Counted from the stretch's first letter, positions 16,534-25,380 are shown. The stretch is DNA of 64,000 nt from Ghiorsea sp. (GCA_027080505.1 JALWRX010000112.1:1-64000), one strand, 5' to 3'. Translations and numbers: made by a program. The notes: generated from the sequence alone by a model not told the origin.

Positions 16534-17679
16534 ATGTTGACCCTTATGTTTAACACAAACACCAAAAAGAACATCCTAAGCCTAGCTCAGCAACACGGCT
16601 TTGCCTTGTGCGCATTCACACAGCCTCAAGTAGATGCACTTAACCAAGCCGCTTTGGATAGGTGGGTAGATGCAAGAATGTATGGTGATATGGATTATAT
16701 GGGAGAAGAAGTACGCACGCATAGACGCAAAAATCCAGCCACTATGTTGGATGATATTCAAACCGTGATTTCTTTGGGTATGCCATATTCCCCACCCAAT
16801 CATGAAAATGCCAGACCTCAACAAGGTATTATTGCCAGTTATGCTAGAGGTGACGATTACCACGAACTCATGAAGAAAAAACTTAAAGCTTTGGCCCGAG
16901 ATTTGGATGTTTTGTTGGGTCAACATGGGCAACGTGTGTATGTGGATACAGCACCCGTATTAGAACATGCATTGGCTGCCAAAGGTGGTTTAGCGTGGCA
17001 GGGTAAACATTCACTTAGTATCAACCGCAAATATGGCTCATGGTTTTTCTTAGCCGAGCTTTTTACCACGGCAAATATTGAGCCCGATTCCGAAGCCACT
17101 TTGCATTGTGGCACATGCACCGACTGCATACCTGCCTGCCCAACAGGCGCGATTGTCTCCCCCTATATCGTGGATGCTCGGCTTTGCATTTCGTATTTAA
17201 CCATTGAGTTCAAAGGTTTCATTCCTGAAAACTTGCGCAAACCTATGGGCAATCGCATTTTCGGTTGCGATGACTGCCAAACGATTTGCCCTTGGAATGG
17301 TAAGGTTGAGATACCTGAAGTCGATTTCCTCAAACCACGCGAGGATACTTTTTTGCCTGAGCTTGCTAAGCTTCTCGCTTTGGATGATGAAGGCTTTCGC
17401 CAAATGTTTCGTAAATCTGCCATAAAACGCAGCAAACGAGCTGGTCTTTTGCGCAATGTGTGCATTGCTATGGGCAATAGCGGTGACACTGATTTCGTAC
17501 CGCAATTGTTGGATGTATTAAACGATGATGAGCCTTTGATTCGCGGGCATGCAGTGTGGGCATTAAAGCAACTGGCAAATAATGACGATAAAGTGCGGCA
17601 ACACATACAAGTTTTGAAAGATAATGAGCAAAATACAGATGTACTGGCAGAAATCGCCAGTTTTGAGAGGATAATATGA
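16534..17679 (+). CDS. queG: Epoxyqueuosine reductase QueG
   Basis: QueG is a cobalamin- and [4Fe-4S]-dependent enzyme that makes the last step to queuosine in tRNA anticodons. The 381-residue product has both cluster motifs, CGTCTDCIPACP (C192, C195, C198, C202) and CDDCQTICP (C245, C248, C252). It also has the family stretches DTAPVLEHALAAKGGLAW, WQGKHSLSINRKYGSWFFL and FKGFIPENLRKPMGNRIFG. A HEAT-like tail occupies the end (about 315-380). Two in-frame ATGs (16534 and 16546) are possible starts and no clear ribosome-binding site separates them. It overlaps the following HAD gene by four bases. Confidence 0.95.
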   Translation: MLTLMFNTNTKKNILSLAQQHGFALCAFTQPQVDALNQAALDRWVDARMYGDMDYMGEEVRTHRRKNPATMLDDIQTVISLGMPYSPPNHENARPQQGIIASYARGDDYHELMKKKLKALARDLDVLLGQHGQRVYVDTAPVLEHALAAKGGLAWQGKHSLSINRKYGSWFFLAELFTTANIEPDSEATLHCGTCTDCIPACPTGAIVSPYIVDARLCISYLTIEFKGFIPENLRKPMGNRIFGCDDCQTICPWNGKVEIPEVDFLKPREDTFLPELAKLLALDDEGFRQMFRKSAIKRSKRAGLLRNVCIAMGNSGDTDFVPQLLDVLNDDEPLIRGHAVWALKQLANNDDKVRQHIQVLKDNEQNTDVLAEIASFERII

Positions 17680-18332
17680 GTAATATTAAAGCATTCATTT
17701 TTGATTTGGACGGCACATTGATTGATGCCTTGCCTGACATTCGCGCCAATGCCAACCGCGCCTTGAAAAAACTAGGTTATGACTTCCAAATGACCACAGA
17801 AGAAACCCAACCCCACGTTGGCGGCGGTGCACAAAAACTTGCCTCAAACGTGCTTGGAAAACCTATGGATCACCCTGACACCATGGCAATGTACCATGCT
17901 TTTACTGATTTTTATGAACAACATCCCGCTGATGAAGGCAAAATGCTTCCTGGTGTGACCGAAACATTGGATGCCATTAAAGCCAAAGGTATTCCCATGT
18001 GTATCGTTACTGCAAAACCTGCCAAAGCGCGTGTTAAAGTAACCGCCGCATTGGGTCTGGATGACTACATGACCTTAGCACTATCACCAGAAGATGGTTT
18101 CGCAAAAAAACCAGCACCTGACATGTTGCTAGAATGTTGTCGCGCTATGGGTGTTGACCACAGTGAAACAGTGATGGTTGGTGATACGCGTTTTGACGTT
18201 GAAGCAGGTTTTGCTGCTGAATGTCACACGGTTGCCTTTGCAGAACATGGTTACCAAGATGTGCCTGCTGAATATGCAGATAAAGTGGTGAGCTTGCCGC
18301 ACTTCACGGATTTATTAAAACTGATTGATTGA
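17676..18332 (+). CDS. gph: HAD-family phosphatase, phosphoglycolate phosphatase-like
   Basis: The 218-residue product has the HAD motifs: I, FDLDGTLIDA; II, IVTAKPAKAR; III, FAKKPAPDMLLE; and IV, MVGDTRFDVEAGF. A helical cap follows motif I. The sequence fits the Gph/PGP branch that dephosphorylates 2-phosphoglycolate, but HAD substrate calls from sequence are loose. The ATGA overlap with queG shows translational coupling. A structured, gene-free stretch begins right after its stop. Confidence 0.8.
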   Translation: MSNIKAFIFDLDGTLIDALPDIRANANRALKKLGYDFQMTTEETQPHVGGGAQKLASNVLGKPMDHPDTMAMYHAFTDFYEQHPADEGKMLPGVTETLDAIKAKGIPMCIVTAKPAKARVKVTAALGLDDYMTLALSPEDGFAKKPAPDMLLECCRAMGVDHSETVMVGDTRFDVEAGFAAECHTVAFAEHGYQDVPAEYADKVVSLPHFTDLLKLID

Positions 18333-18359
18333 GTTATTGAACCACGAAGGACACGAAGA

Positions 18360-18475
18360 AAGGTGTCATACTGAGCGCAGTCGAAGTATCTCATCTTTCA
18401 TGCCAACCAGCCTAGAGGCATCTTGTAGATTTCTCCACTCCGCTACGCTGCGGTCGAAATGACATCACCTCCCCT
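18360..18475. repeat. Dispersed-type inverted repeat (TGTCAT...ATGACA ends)
   Basis: The segment starts GTGTCATACTGAGCGCAG and ends with CTGCGGTCGAAATGACATCAC, so the outer ends are inverted copies (TGTCAT/ATGACA). The inner parts, GCGCAGTCGAAG and CGCTACGCTGCGGTCGAA, also resemble each other in opposite orientation. It is preceded by ACCACGAAGGACACGAAG. Both word types are familiar from intergenic repeats scattered in many unrelated bacterial genomes. Only one copy is in this window, so repeat status rests on recognition and on the inverted ends. Confidence 0.55.
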
Positions 18476-18516
18476 GCTATAGCTGTGCCGAAATAGTTAG
18501 CAAAAGAAGGGATAAA

Positions 18517-18689
18517 GCAGAATATTCTAATTCTGCGCCCGCTTTTGTTAGCTACTGAGGAAATACACAGCGTGTAGGGGTAGGTTTTTGATTCGAGGCA
18601 TCCATGCCTCTCAGGGGCAAGCCCCGCACTAAAGTGCGCCTAAATCCGCTGTCCTGCGGATTTATGATTCGTTTTTGGCTGCGCAAAAA
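18517..18689. repeat. Array of six consecutive hairpins in a gene-free stretch
   Basis: Within the 452 bases between gph and the next gene I can pair six stems in a row. They are GCAGAAT/ATTCTGC (18517-18536), GAGGCA/TGCCTC (18595-18610), GGGG/CCCC (18614-18625), GCAC/GTGC (18626-18637), AAATCCGC/GCGGATTT (18642-18663) and TTTTTG/CAAAAA (18672-18689). Four of them follow each other almost without spacers. None is followed by a clean T-run, so this is not a simple terminator. It looks like a REP/MITE-type structured repeat or the remains of a mobile element. I see no open frame in it. Confidence 0.6.
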
Positions 18690-18784
18690 TGAACAGAAAA
18701 ACACCCCTGTGGAACACAAAGCATACTTGACGCTTCCCAAGCTTTTAGTCACTCTGCTCTTATGAATATGGAGCATAGTGTCAA

Positions 18785-19243
18785 ATGCTAAACTCAACAT
18801 TACTTATTATAGCCTTACTTTTACCCGCAAATGCTTTTGCTGAAGTTTTGGATTTTCCAATACTCTCTACAAATAAGGGAAACATATATCGAAGCACAAA
18901 TCTTCAGAGCCAACTTGAAAAAGAATATAATTTCTCAGTAGCCAACGGAACTGTGCTACTTGTTGAAACACCTTCATTCAAAAACACAAAGTATATCAAG
19001 CAAAATAATACTTTAGTCTCTTGGGGACATGAAGTAGAAAACTCACAATTAATTTTCATCATCTCATGTAATGAAAGCGAATATAAACATGGCTATCACA
19101 CAGCAGTTAACGTAGCCAAAAAAATGAACCCCAAAAACAAATTTAGAGTTAGGTTTTTATCTATTAATGGTAGAGTGCGATACGAAAGCAGAAAGCCTTT
19201 AAACCAAAGTGAGATTAAAAAAATCTTAAATAAAATAAGGTGA
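18785..19243 (+). CDS. Small secreted protein of unknown function
   Basis: The 152-residue product starts with a convincing Sec signal peptide (MLNSTLLIIALLLPANAFA, cleavage after AFA at about residue 19). The mature part is basic, Lys/Asn-rich and without cysteine pairs or recognised motifs; I do not know the family. A short aromatic/hydrophobic core (LIFIISCNESEY, VRFLSINGRVRYE) suggests a compact alpha-beta domain. It is more AT-rich than its neighbours, sits behind the hairpin-rich repeat patch and interrupts an otherwise metabolic gene run, which suggests acquisition. No clear promoter or ribosome-binding site is visible. Confidence 0.65.
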   Translation: MLNSTLLIIALLLPANAFAEVLDFPILSTNKGNIYRSTNLQSQLEKEYNFSVANGTVLLVETPSFKNTKYIKQNNTLVSWGHEVENSQLIFIISCNESEYKHGYHTAVNVAKKMNPKNKFRVRFLSINGRVRYESRKPLNQSEIKKILNKIR

Positions 19244-19372
19244 ATTTTTAATACTTACCTAGGTGAGTTCTTATTTCACACATTTAACGGGTTAAAAGAG
19301 GCTTATGATCGTTTGGGAAGTAAAGACAATCTTACCCCCTCGCGCTACACTCCCGCCATGATCGGAAAGAAA

Positions 19373-20011
19373 ATGAATAATGGCATCTACGGCATACTCC
19401 CCACTGATATTGACACAGAAACCCTGCTTGAAAAGGCAGAGGCTGCCATGCTTGGTGGCGTGAAGATTTTACAGCTTCGCGACAAGAAACAAGGGTTTAA
19501 GCGTGGTTTAAAACGGGCTAAAGCTTTGCGCGAACTCACGCAAAAATATCAAGCCACGCTTATCATCAATGATTCTATGCAACTTGCCTCAGAAAGTGGT
19601 GCGGATGGGGTCCATTTGGGCAAAGATGATGCGCCTGAGCTTGCCAAACTTCGCAGCCAAGTCTCTGATGACTTCATCATTGGTATCACCGCACGTGCAG
19701 ATGCCCAATATGCCAAGTCTGCCCTGCAATATGGCGCAGATTATATTTCTTTTGGTGCAGTCTTTGCCTCAAAAACCAAAGCTGATGTGCCTGTGATTGG
19801 ACTGCCCCGCTTAGCTAAAGCATGTGCCATGTTTCCTGATGCTAAGGTTTGTGCCATTGGTGGCATCAACTTGGATAATATTGTGATGATTAAAGCTGCT
19901 GGCGCAACCTATGCAGCCGTGATTTCTAGTTTATTTGATGGTACTGCCAAAGAGATTCAAGATAATGCAACAAATATGGTGAACTTGTGGAACAACGCCC
20001 CGTCTGCCTAA
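19373..20011 (+). CDS. thiE: Thiamine-phosphate synthase ThiE
   Basis: ThiE joins HMP-pyrophosphate and thiazole phosphate to thiamine phosphate. I start at ATG 19373 (212 residues, MNNGIYGILPTDID), which has GGAAAG upstream and matches family length; the frame is open 20 codons further up. Motifs include LGGVKILQLRDKKQ, IINDSMQLA, GADGVHLGKDD, YISFGAVFASKTK and the phosphate-binding CAIGGINLDN. The stop lies 25 bases inside thiD. No TPP riboswitch signature is seen in the 130 bases upstream. Confidence 0.93.
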   Translation: MNNGIYGILPTDIDTETLLEKAEAAMLGGVKILQLRDKKQGFKRGLKRAKALRELTQKYQATLIINDSMQLASESGADGVHLGKDDAPELAKLRSQVSDDFIIGITARADAQYAKSALQYGADYISFGAVFASKTKADVPVIGLPRLAKACAMFPDAKVCAIGGINLDNIVMIKAAGATYAAVISSLFDGTAKEIQDNATNMVNLWNNAPSA

Positions 20012-20712
20012 GTGTAGGCGGCTCAGATTCTTGCGCTGGCGCAGGCATTCAAGCGGACTTACGGGTGTTTGATACTTTAGGCGTACAAGGTTGCTCCGCA
20101 ATCACAGCACTCACAGCACAAAACCCCAAAGAAATATTGTATATCCAAGCTTCTTCTATAGCCCAATTTGAAGCTGAGCTACAAGCTATCACCAGCTTTT
20201 ATGATGTGGCATGTATCAAAACTGGGATGTTGTATGACCAAGCCCATATCGGAGCACTCATACCATTTCTTGGCAACACACCTTTGATTGTTGACCCCGT
20301 ATTGATTGCATCATCAGGCAAACTACTCTTTGAAGAGAAAACCGCTAAAGCTTCTTATCAAAAGCTACTTCAACACAGCATACTTTGGACACCCAACTTA
20401 CAAGAAGCCACTTATTTCCTCGGCAAAGAAGTTCAAGACCCTGTTGAAACTGCCTCAGCCTTGGTTTTGACCTACCAAACCCCTGTATTACTCAAAGGCG
20501 GACACGGACAAGGCAATATATTACGTGATATTTACTGCGACACTCAAGGTAATATCGAAATATTTGAGCATGTTAAACAAGATATTTCACCCTTAAATCT
20601 ACATGGCACAGGCTGTCGCCTAGCATCAGCCATTGCTGCATATTATGCCATTGACCAACACTTGTTATCAGCCATTCACCAAGCACACGACTGGTTACAA
20701 TCTGACCTCTAA
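19987..20712 (+). CDS. thiD: Hydroxymethylpyrimidine (phosphate) kinase ThiD
   Basis: ThiD phosphorylates HMP and HMP-P, feeding ThiE. The 241-residue ribokinase-fold product has the N-terminal SVGGSDSCAGAGIQADLRVF and GVQGCSAITALTAQN. IKTGMLYD and DPVLIASSGKLLFE follow, and the anion-hole/catalytic motif is LHGTGCRLASAIAAY. The start is GTG 19987, inside the end of thiE, because the family begins shortly before SVGGSD; a downstream ATG would remove the substrate-binding strand. The two genes are translationally coupled. Confidence 0.92.
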   Translation: MEQRPVCLSVGGSDSCAGAGIQADLRVFDTLGVQGCSAITALTAQNPKEILYIQASSIAQFEAELQAITSFYDVACIKTGMLYDQAHIGALIPFLGNTPLIVDPVLIASSGKLLFEEKTAKASYQKLLQHSILWTPNLQEATYFLGKEVQDPVETASALVLTYQTPVLLKGGHGQGNILRDIYCDTQGNIEIFEHVKQDISPLNLHGTGCRLASAIAAYYAIDQHLLSAIHQAHDWLQSDL

Positions 20713-20718
20713 CAAACC

Positions 20719-20886
20719 CTAGGGAAGCTCTGAATAAGTCTGGATAAAGTAGGTTGTGATTCAGAACATTCAAAATCTAGGCGTGGGTTGCAAGTAATAG
20801 CAAGGCTATTGCTCAAATGCACAACAACGATTTTGGATGTTCTGGACGCAAAATACGAATTCATGACTTGTTCAGAGCTTCCCTAG
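20719..20886. mobile_element. IS5-type miniature inverted-repeat element (MITE)
   Basis: A 160-base element (20723-20882) is bounded by inverted repeats GGAAGCTCTGAATAAGTC and GACTTGTTCAGAGCTTCC, which differ at one of 18 positions. It is flanked on both sides by CTAG, a four-base target duplication of the YTAR type used by the IS5 subgroup, whose ends also begin GGAAG. Inner repeats (20762-20777 with 20829-20844, one mismatch in 16) and a central stem around AGTAATAGC/GCTATTGCT let nearly the whole element fold back. It contains no open frame, so it must have been moved by a transposase elsewhere. Confidence 0.82.
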
Positions 20887-20952
20887 ATAAATCACCTTTA
20901 TTTTTCTGTAAATAATGCTATATTCCGCAACCTTTTTTGCTGGAGGAAGTAA

Positions 20953-21549
20953 ATGATTAAGTTATATTCAAGTGGCATTTCACCTGATTCACACCGTACT
21001 CGTATTGTGTTGGCTGAAAAAGAGTTGCCTGTTGAAACCTTTGAGTTGGATGAAGACAACCTCCCCGCCGATTTCATGAAAATCAACCCCTATGGTAAAT
21101 TACCAACTGTTATTGACCGTGACGTTGTGTTTTTTGAACCCTCTGTTGTCAATGAATACTTGGACGAACGCTATCCACACCCACCACTTAAACCAGGCTC
21201 ACCTGCAGAACGCGCACAAATGCGTTTGGCTGTGATGCGTATTGAAGAAGAAGTGTATCCATTGCACTACAACTTGGTTCGCTTGAAGAAGAAGTCTGAA
21301 CCAAGCAAAAAAATGAAAGCATATTTAGCATCTTTAGATGGTTACCTAGCAAACCAAGTATTCTTTATTGGTGAACAATATACTTTAGCTGACATTACGT
21401 TGGCTCCAGTATTGTGGCGCTTAGAGTCTAATGGTATTAACACCATAGACTGGCCAAACCTAGAAGCATATATGGACAGAGTTTTCGAGCGCCCTGCATT
21501 TGAACGCTCATTATCTGAGCATGAAAAAATGCTTCGCGACAGCCTGTAG
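20953..21549 (+). CDS. sspA: Stringent starvation protein A (GST-fold RNA polymerase-associated protein)
   Basis: The 198-residue product has an N-terminal thioredoxin-like GST domain (IKLYSSGISPDSHRTRIVL, then NPYGKLPTVIDRDVVFFEPSVVNEYLDERYPHPP-type sequence). The C-terminal helical domain includes YTLADITLAPVLWRLES. As in SspA, the catalytic Ser/Cys of real glutathione transferases is not placed in the usual context. SspA binds RNA polymerase in stationary phase and under acid stress. GGAGGAAG precedes the ATG. It is normally found next to sspB or cytochrome bc1 genes; here it stands alone after the MITE, with its own terminator. Confidence 0.85.
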   Translation: MIKLYSSGISPDSHRTRIVLAEKELPVETFELDEDNLPADFMKINPYGKLPTVIDRDVVFFEPSVVNEYLDERYPHPPLKPGSPAERAQMRLAVMRIEEEVYPLHYNLVRLKKKSEPSKKMKAYLASLDGYLANQVFFIGEQYTLADITLAPVLWRLESNGINTIDWPNLEAYMDRVFERPAFERSLSEHEKMLRDSL

Positions 21550-21570
21550 AACTTTTATACAATCTCAATT

Positions 21571-21607
21571 AAAGCCTACACTGTTGCAAAACATGTAGGC
21601 TTTTTTG
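21571..21607 (+). terminator. Rho-independent terminator of sspA
   Basis: AAAGCCTACA and TGTAGGCTTT pair in a ten-base stem around a 13-base loop, followed by TTTTGTTTT. It ends the sspA transcript 25 bases before mnmA. Confidence 0.88.
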
Positions 21608-21632
21608 TTTTATACCTATAACGGGAGCATTC

Positions 21633-22751
21633 ATGAGCACAACTGACATCACATCACTAAAACCCGATTTGTCGCACCTCAAAGGTGTGCGTGTGATTGC
21701 TGCGATGTCTGGTGGTGTGGATTCTTCAGTGGTTGCTGCACTGCTTAAAGAAGCGGGTGCTGATGTGATTGGTGTATTCTTGCATGTTTGGGATTACAAC
21801 CGTGATGAAGTTTCTGGTCATGGTTCATGTTGCTCATTGGATGATGCCTATGATGCACGCCGTGTTTGCGACCAAATCGGCATCCCATTTTACAATATGG
21901 ATATGCGTGAAAACTTTAGGGAAAACGTAATCAACCCATTTATTGAAGATTATGAAACAGGGCGCACCCCCAACCCTTGCGAGCGTTGTAATCGTTTTGT
22001 GAAATTTGGCGCATTGCTCAATGCCGCAGATGAGTTAGAAGCCGAATATGTAGCAACAGGGCATTATGTACAACGCAATGATGATGCAGAAGGTGTACAC
22101 ATCTATCGTGGTAACGACCAAATCAAAGACCAAAGCTATTTTTTAGCTACCACCAACAAAGACCAAGTCGCTCGTATCTTGTTCCCTGTGGGTCATTTGC
22201 AAAAAGATGGTACGCGCATTTTAGCCCGCCATTATAATTTGATGACGGCTGAAAAACACGAGTCGCAAGATATTTGTTTTATCCCTGCAGGAAATCGCAT
22301 TGCTTTCCTTAAAAAAGAAGGTGCTGAAGCTGGTTTTAGGGCTGGTGATATTATGGATAGAGAAGGTAATATCCTTGGTCGTCACCAAGGCATTGCGCAC
22401 TACACATTGGGGCAACGTAAAGGTTTGGGGCTTCCCAATGGTCCTTGGCATGTTGTCGAACTCGATGGTGCAACTGCACGTGTGATTGTTGCCCCTCCAG
22501 AAGATGCACTGATTCGTGAAGTTCATGTCTCAGGAACGACTTGGTTACGTGATATTAAAGCAGATGAAAATGTATTATCCAAAGTACGTTATCAAATGCA
22601 TCCTTCTGCGTGCAAGATTCAAATTGATGGTAGCAATACCATACTTACTTTTGATGAACTACAACGCCCCACTGCCCCAGGTCAAGTTGCCGCCTTTTAT
22701 GTGGATGATGAATTGGTCGGCGGCGGTATTGTTTCAGCCATTATCCGGTAG
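21633..22751 (+). CDS. mnmA: tRNA-specific 2-thiouridylase MnmA
   Basis: MnmA adenylates and thiolates U34 of tRNA Lys, Glu and Gln. The 372-residue product has the PP-loop AAMSGGVDSSVVAALL, the catalytic cysteines C116 (NPCERCN) and C215 (SQDICFIP), YVATGHYVQ, and the C-terminal barrel with HYTLGQRKGLGLP and RPTAPGQ. GGGAG lies before the ATG. Its 3' end overlaps the convergent kinase gene by 11 bases. Confidence 0.96.
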   Translation: MSTTDITSLKPDLSHLKGVRVIAAMSGGVDSSVVAALLKEAGADVIGVFLHVWDYNRDEVSGHGSCCSLDDAYDARRVCDQIGIPFYNMDMRENFRENVINPFIEDYETGRTPNPCERCNRFVKFGALLNAADELEAEYVATGHYVQRNDDAEGVHIYRGNDQIKDQSYFLATTNKDQVARILFPVGHLQKDGTRILARHYNLMTAEKHESQDICFIPAGNRIAFLKKEGAEAGFRAGDIMDREGNILGRHQGIAHYTLGQRKGLGLPNGPWHVVELDGATARVIVAPPEDALIREVHVSGTTWLRDIKADENVLSKVRYQMHPSACKIQIDGSNTILTFDELQRPTAPGQVAAFYVDDELVGGGIVSAIIR

Positions 22752-25269
22752 CTTCACTCTCCACAGCATTTTTAAGACAACGCAGTAACGCCCTGCGCAT
22801 AGTGCCACCTGTTTGATAGCGTTTATCAGGTTCTTTTTGCAATGCCTTATTGATGATGCTCTTAACGCATGTTGGCAAGTCTTGGCGAACCTCCAAAATA
22901 TCTGGGTGTTTATCATTCACAATTTTATAAGAAATCGCAGCCAAGGAGTCGCCTTGGAAAGGTTTTACGCCCGTTAGCAACACATACATAGTAACACCCA
23001 ATGAAAAAATATCTGAGCGGGAATCTACAGGTTGCCCATTCATTTGCTCTGGCGACATAAATGATGGTGTACCCAAAATCATTCCCGTTTTGGTGCGTCC
23101 TGATGAAGCAATACGCGCAATACCGAAGTCGGTGACTTTGACTGTACCACTTTCTTCATGATACATAATATTCGCAGGTTTAATATCTCTATGCACAATT
23201 TCTTTTTTGCCTGCATAATCCAAGGCATCGGCAATTTTAGCTATAATATTGAGCACCACTGGTACGGGCAAAAGCGTGTTCTTTTGCGCAAAATCACTCA
23301 ACGGTTTACCCTCAATATATTCCATAGCGATATAAGCTAGGTCATGGTCTTCTGCGGCATCATAAATGGTGACAATATTCGGATGATTTAAACGCCCTGC
23401 TGCGCTGGCTTCATGGAAAAAGCGTTGTTCCACCTCTTTGACTTCAGTGCTTTCAAACTCTTCTGCCAGTGCCAATGTTTTCACAGCAACCACACGATCA
23501 ATCTTGGGGTCTCTACCAAGATAAACCGCACCCATAGCCCCTTTACCCAATTCTCTTTCCAAAACAAACCTACCCAACATAGGTTTTTCATCACCTTGAC
23601 TTAATAACGAAGTAATCGTACTAAACTGCCCTGTCCCCATACTTGAAGCATGCTGCATTTTCTCAGCCGTAATCATGCGTTTGGCTACATCTTTAAAATC
23701 AGGCTGGTGCTGTAAAATATATTGATACACCGCAGCGGTGTTATTGAACTTACGTTTTCGCTCAAAATCTAATGCCAGATTATATAATAAGTTCAAACTA
23801 TCTTTGGTGATAGGAAGTTTTTGAAAACGTTCAAAAGCTTGTTCTAATTTGCCTTTTTCTTGCAACATCAAACCAAGCTGCTTGTTGACTTGCGCCATTT
23901 CTTGGGTTTGCTTATGGTATATAATTTGTACAACTTTTCTCGTCAGTAACAACGATGCACCAACAAATAAGAGCAACATATTGATTCCACCATACAACCA
24001 CACCTGCTGACCAAGAAGCATATATACTTCACCTGCAAGCAACAGCACCAATAAAAATAGACTTAACAAAACACCTGTCATCAAACGTAATTTTGGCAAG
24101 GCAAAGGTTAAATATAACAGAAGTAATACAAACACAGCCAATACCACCCATACCATATCGGGTGACTGCGCATAAACATCTTGGTTGATTAGACTGGTTA
24201 CCGTGTGTGCCATCAACTCAGCAGGCCCTGTCAGCTCACCAATTGGCGTGTAAATAGCTTGAAATTGGTCTGGCGCATCCAGTATCACCATTTTACCGCG
24301 AAGCTGTTTAGCAGCATCTCCTGACATCAACTGTTGATATGTATAATGTTGGAAAACTGAACTGTTATCATCCAAAGCAGTATAAAAATGGGGTAAAATA
24401 CGCTGCGTGTCATCAAGACGAATACGTTTGTTGGCTAATGTTACATACTGCATAGGTGAAAATACAATATCTTTAGCACGTAAATTCATCATCTCAGCAG
24501 ACAATAATAAAGGTAAACTTGCCACCCATGTTTGAGCATAGTTTTTTGTCAGTTGCACACTACGCACCCGCCCATCAGTAGCATCATACCAAGTCGATAA
24601 ATAACCTAAGCCATACGCACCCTTAGCCAGCTGCTGCAATGGGAATGCATCAGCGTAAACCGCCCCCCTTTCATAACGCTGCGGCATAAACCAAGTCATA
24701 TGATTCGCATTTTGTTGCTTCTGGGCATATAAGACCGATGATTTCAAGAAATCAGGCAACTTAGCCAATGGTTTCGCAATGTAGAAAGGTAGGTAAATAT
24801 GTTTTGCCCTTTGAATTTCTTTGGCTAAAAGGCTATCAATATCTAAATCATCACGCGCCATATTCACTAAACTGGTTAATGCTTGAATATCAGACTTAGG
24901 TTTTTTCATACCCTGCAAATAAGCTTCGATATTATCCAAATAACTGAGACTAGAATCAGCTTCACGCTTATCAAGTGGTATCAAAATTGAAATACTTTTA
25001 CTTTTGGCCTCACGCACTACCGCCAATACATTGGCAATAGCTTGCTTAAGCCGCAAATCGCTATCTTGCTGACTAAGATCATCAGCATCAATACTGACCA
25101 ACACAATATCCTCTGCATGACTGGGGTTTTTATGTACCAATTGTATGCTATGGTCATAAATGAACTGGTTTATTTGTGGAATAGGAGAAAGGTGCAGCCA
25201 CTGCATAACTAACAACAAAGTAGCCAACAACCCAATCCAAAATGTATTTTTCTTTAATAGAATACCCAT
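22741..25269 (-). CDS. CHASE2-domain transmembrane serine/threonine protein kinase
   Basis: The 842-residue product starts with one membrane helix (about 9-28), then a large periplasmic CHASE2 sensor (about 30-360, including DIVLVSIDADDLSQ). Three membrane helices (about 370-455), a TPR-like linker (about 470-540) and a Hanks-type kinase domain (about 570-842) follow. The kinase has the glycine loop ELGKGAMGAVYLG, VAVKTL lysine, HRDIKPANIMY (about residue 690), DFGIAR (about 710) and the SPEQ activation segment, so it looks active. ATG 25269 is used, behind TTGAGGAG; the frame is open ten codons upstream. Its ligand and targets are unknown, and no cognate phosphatase gene is adjacent. Confidence 0.88.
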   Translation of the reverse strand: MGILLKKNTFWIGLLATLLLVMQWLHLSPIPQINQFIYDHSIQLVHKNPSHAEDIVLVSIDADDLSQQDSDLRLKQAIANVLAVVREAKSKSISILIPLDKREADSSLSYLDNIEAYLQGMKKPKSDIQALTSLVNMARDDLDIDSLLAKEIQRAKHIYLPFYIAKPLAKLPDFLKSSVLYAQKQQNANHMTWFMPQRYERGAVYADAFPLQQLAKGAYGLGYLSTWYDATDGRVRSVQLTKNYAQTWVASLPLLLSAEMMNLRAKDIVFSPMQYVTLANKRIRLDDTQRILPHFYTALDDNSSVFQHYTYQQLMSGDAAKQLRGKMVILDAPDQFQAIYTPIGELTGPAELMAHTVTSLINQDVYAQSPDMVWVVLAVFVLLLLYLTFALPKLRLMTGVLLSLFLLVLLLAGEVYMLLGQQVWLYGGINMLLLFVGASLLLTRKVVQIIYHKQTQEMAQVNKQLGLMLQEKGKLEQAFERFQKLPITKDSLNLLYNLALDFERKRKFNNTAAVYQYILQHQPDFKDVAKRMITAEKMQHASSMGTGQFSTITSLLSQGDEKPMLGRFVLERELGKGAMGAVYLGRDPKIDRVVAVKTLALAEEFESTEVKEVEQRFFHEASAAGRLNHPNIVTIYDAAEDHDLAYIAMEYIEGKPLSDFAQKNTLLPVPVVLNIIAKIADALDYAGKKEIVHRDIKPANIMYHEESGTVKVTDFGIARIASSGRTKTGMILGTPSFMSPEQMNGQPVDSRSDIFSLGVTMYVLLTGVKPFQGDSLAAISYKIVNDKHPDILEVRQDLPTCVKSIINKALQKEPDKRYQTGGTMRRALLRCLKNAVESEATG

Positions 25270-25380
25270 GAACTCCTCAACAGCCGAGACCGTAAACAAT
25301 CATATCAATGATTCCGCAAGCTGCATCACAATTTAAGGTAGTTCCTTTAAGCTCTAAAGGCAATCATTAACCCGTACAAA

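Noticed and set aside
19244-19372. TPP riboswitch before thiE
   Set aside because: The conserved CUGAGA and ACCUGAU-type elements are not present in the upstream sequence.
25344-25360. CCTTTA/TAAAGG hairpin after thrB as a terminator
   Set aside because: AT-rich six-pair stem without a T-run; probably chance.
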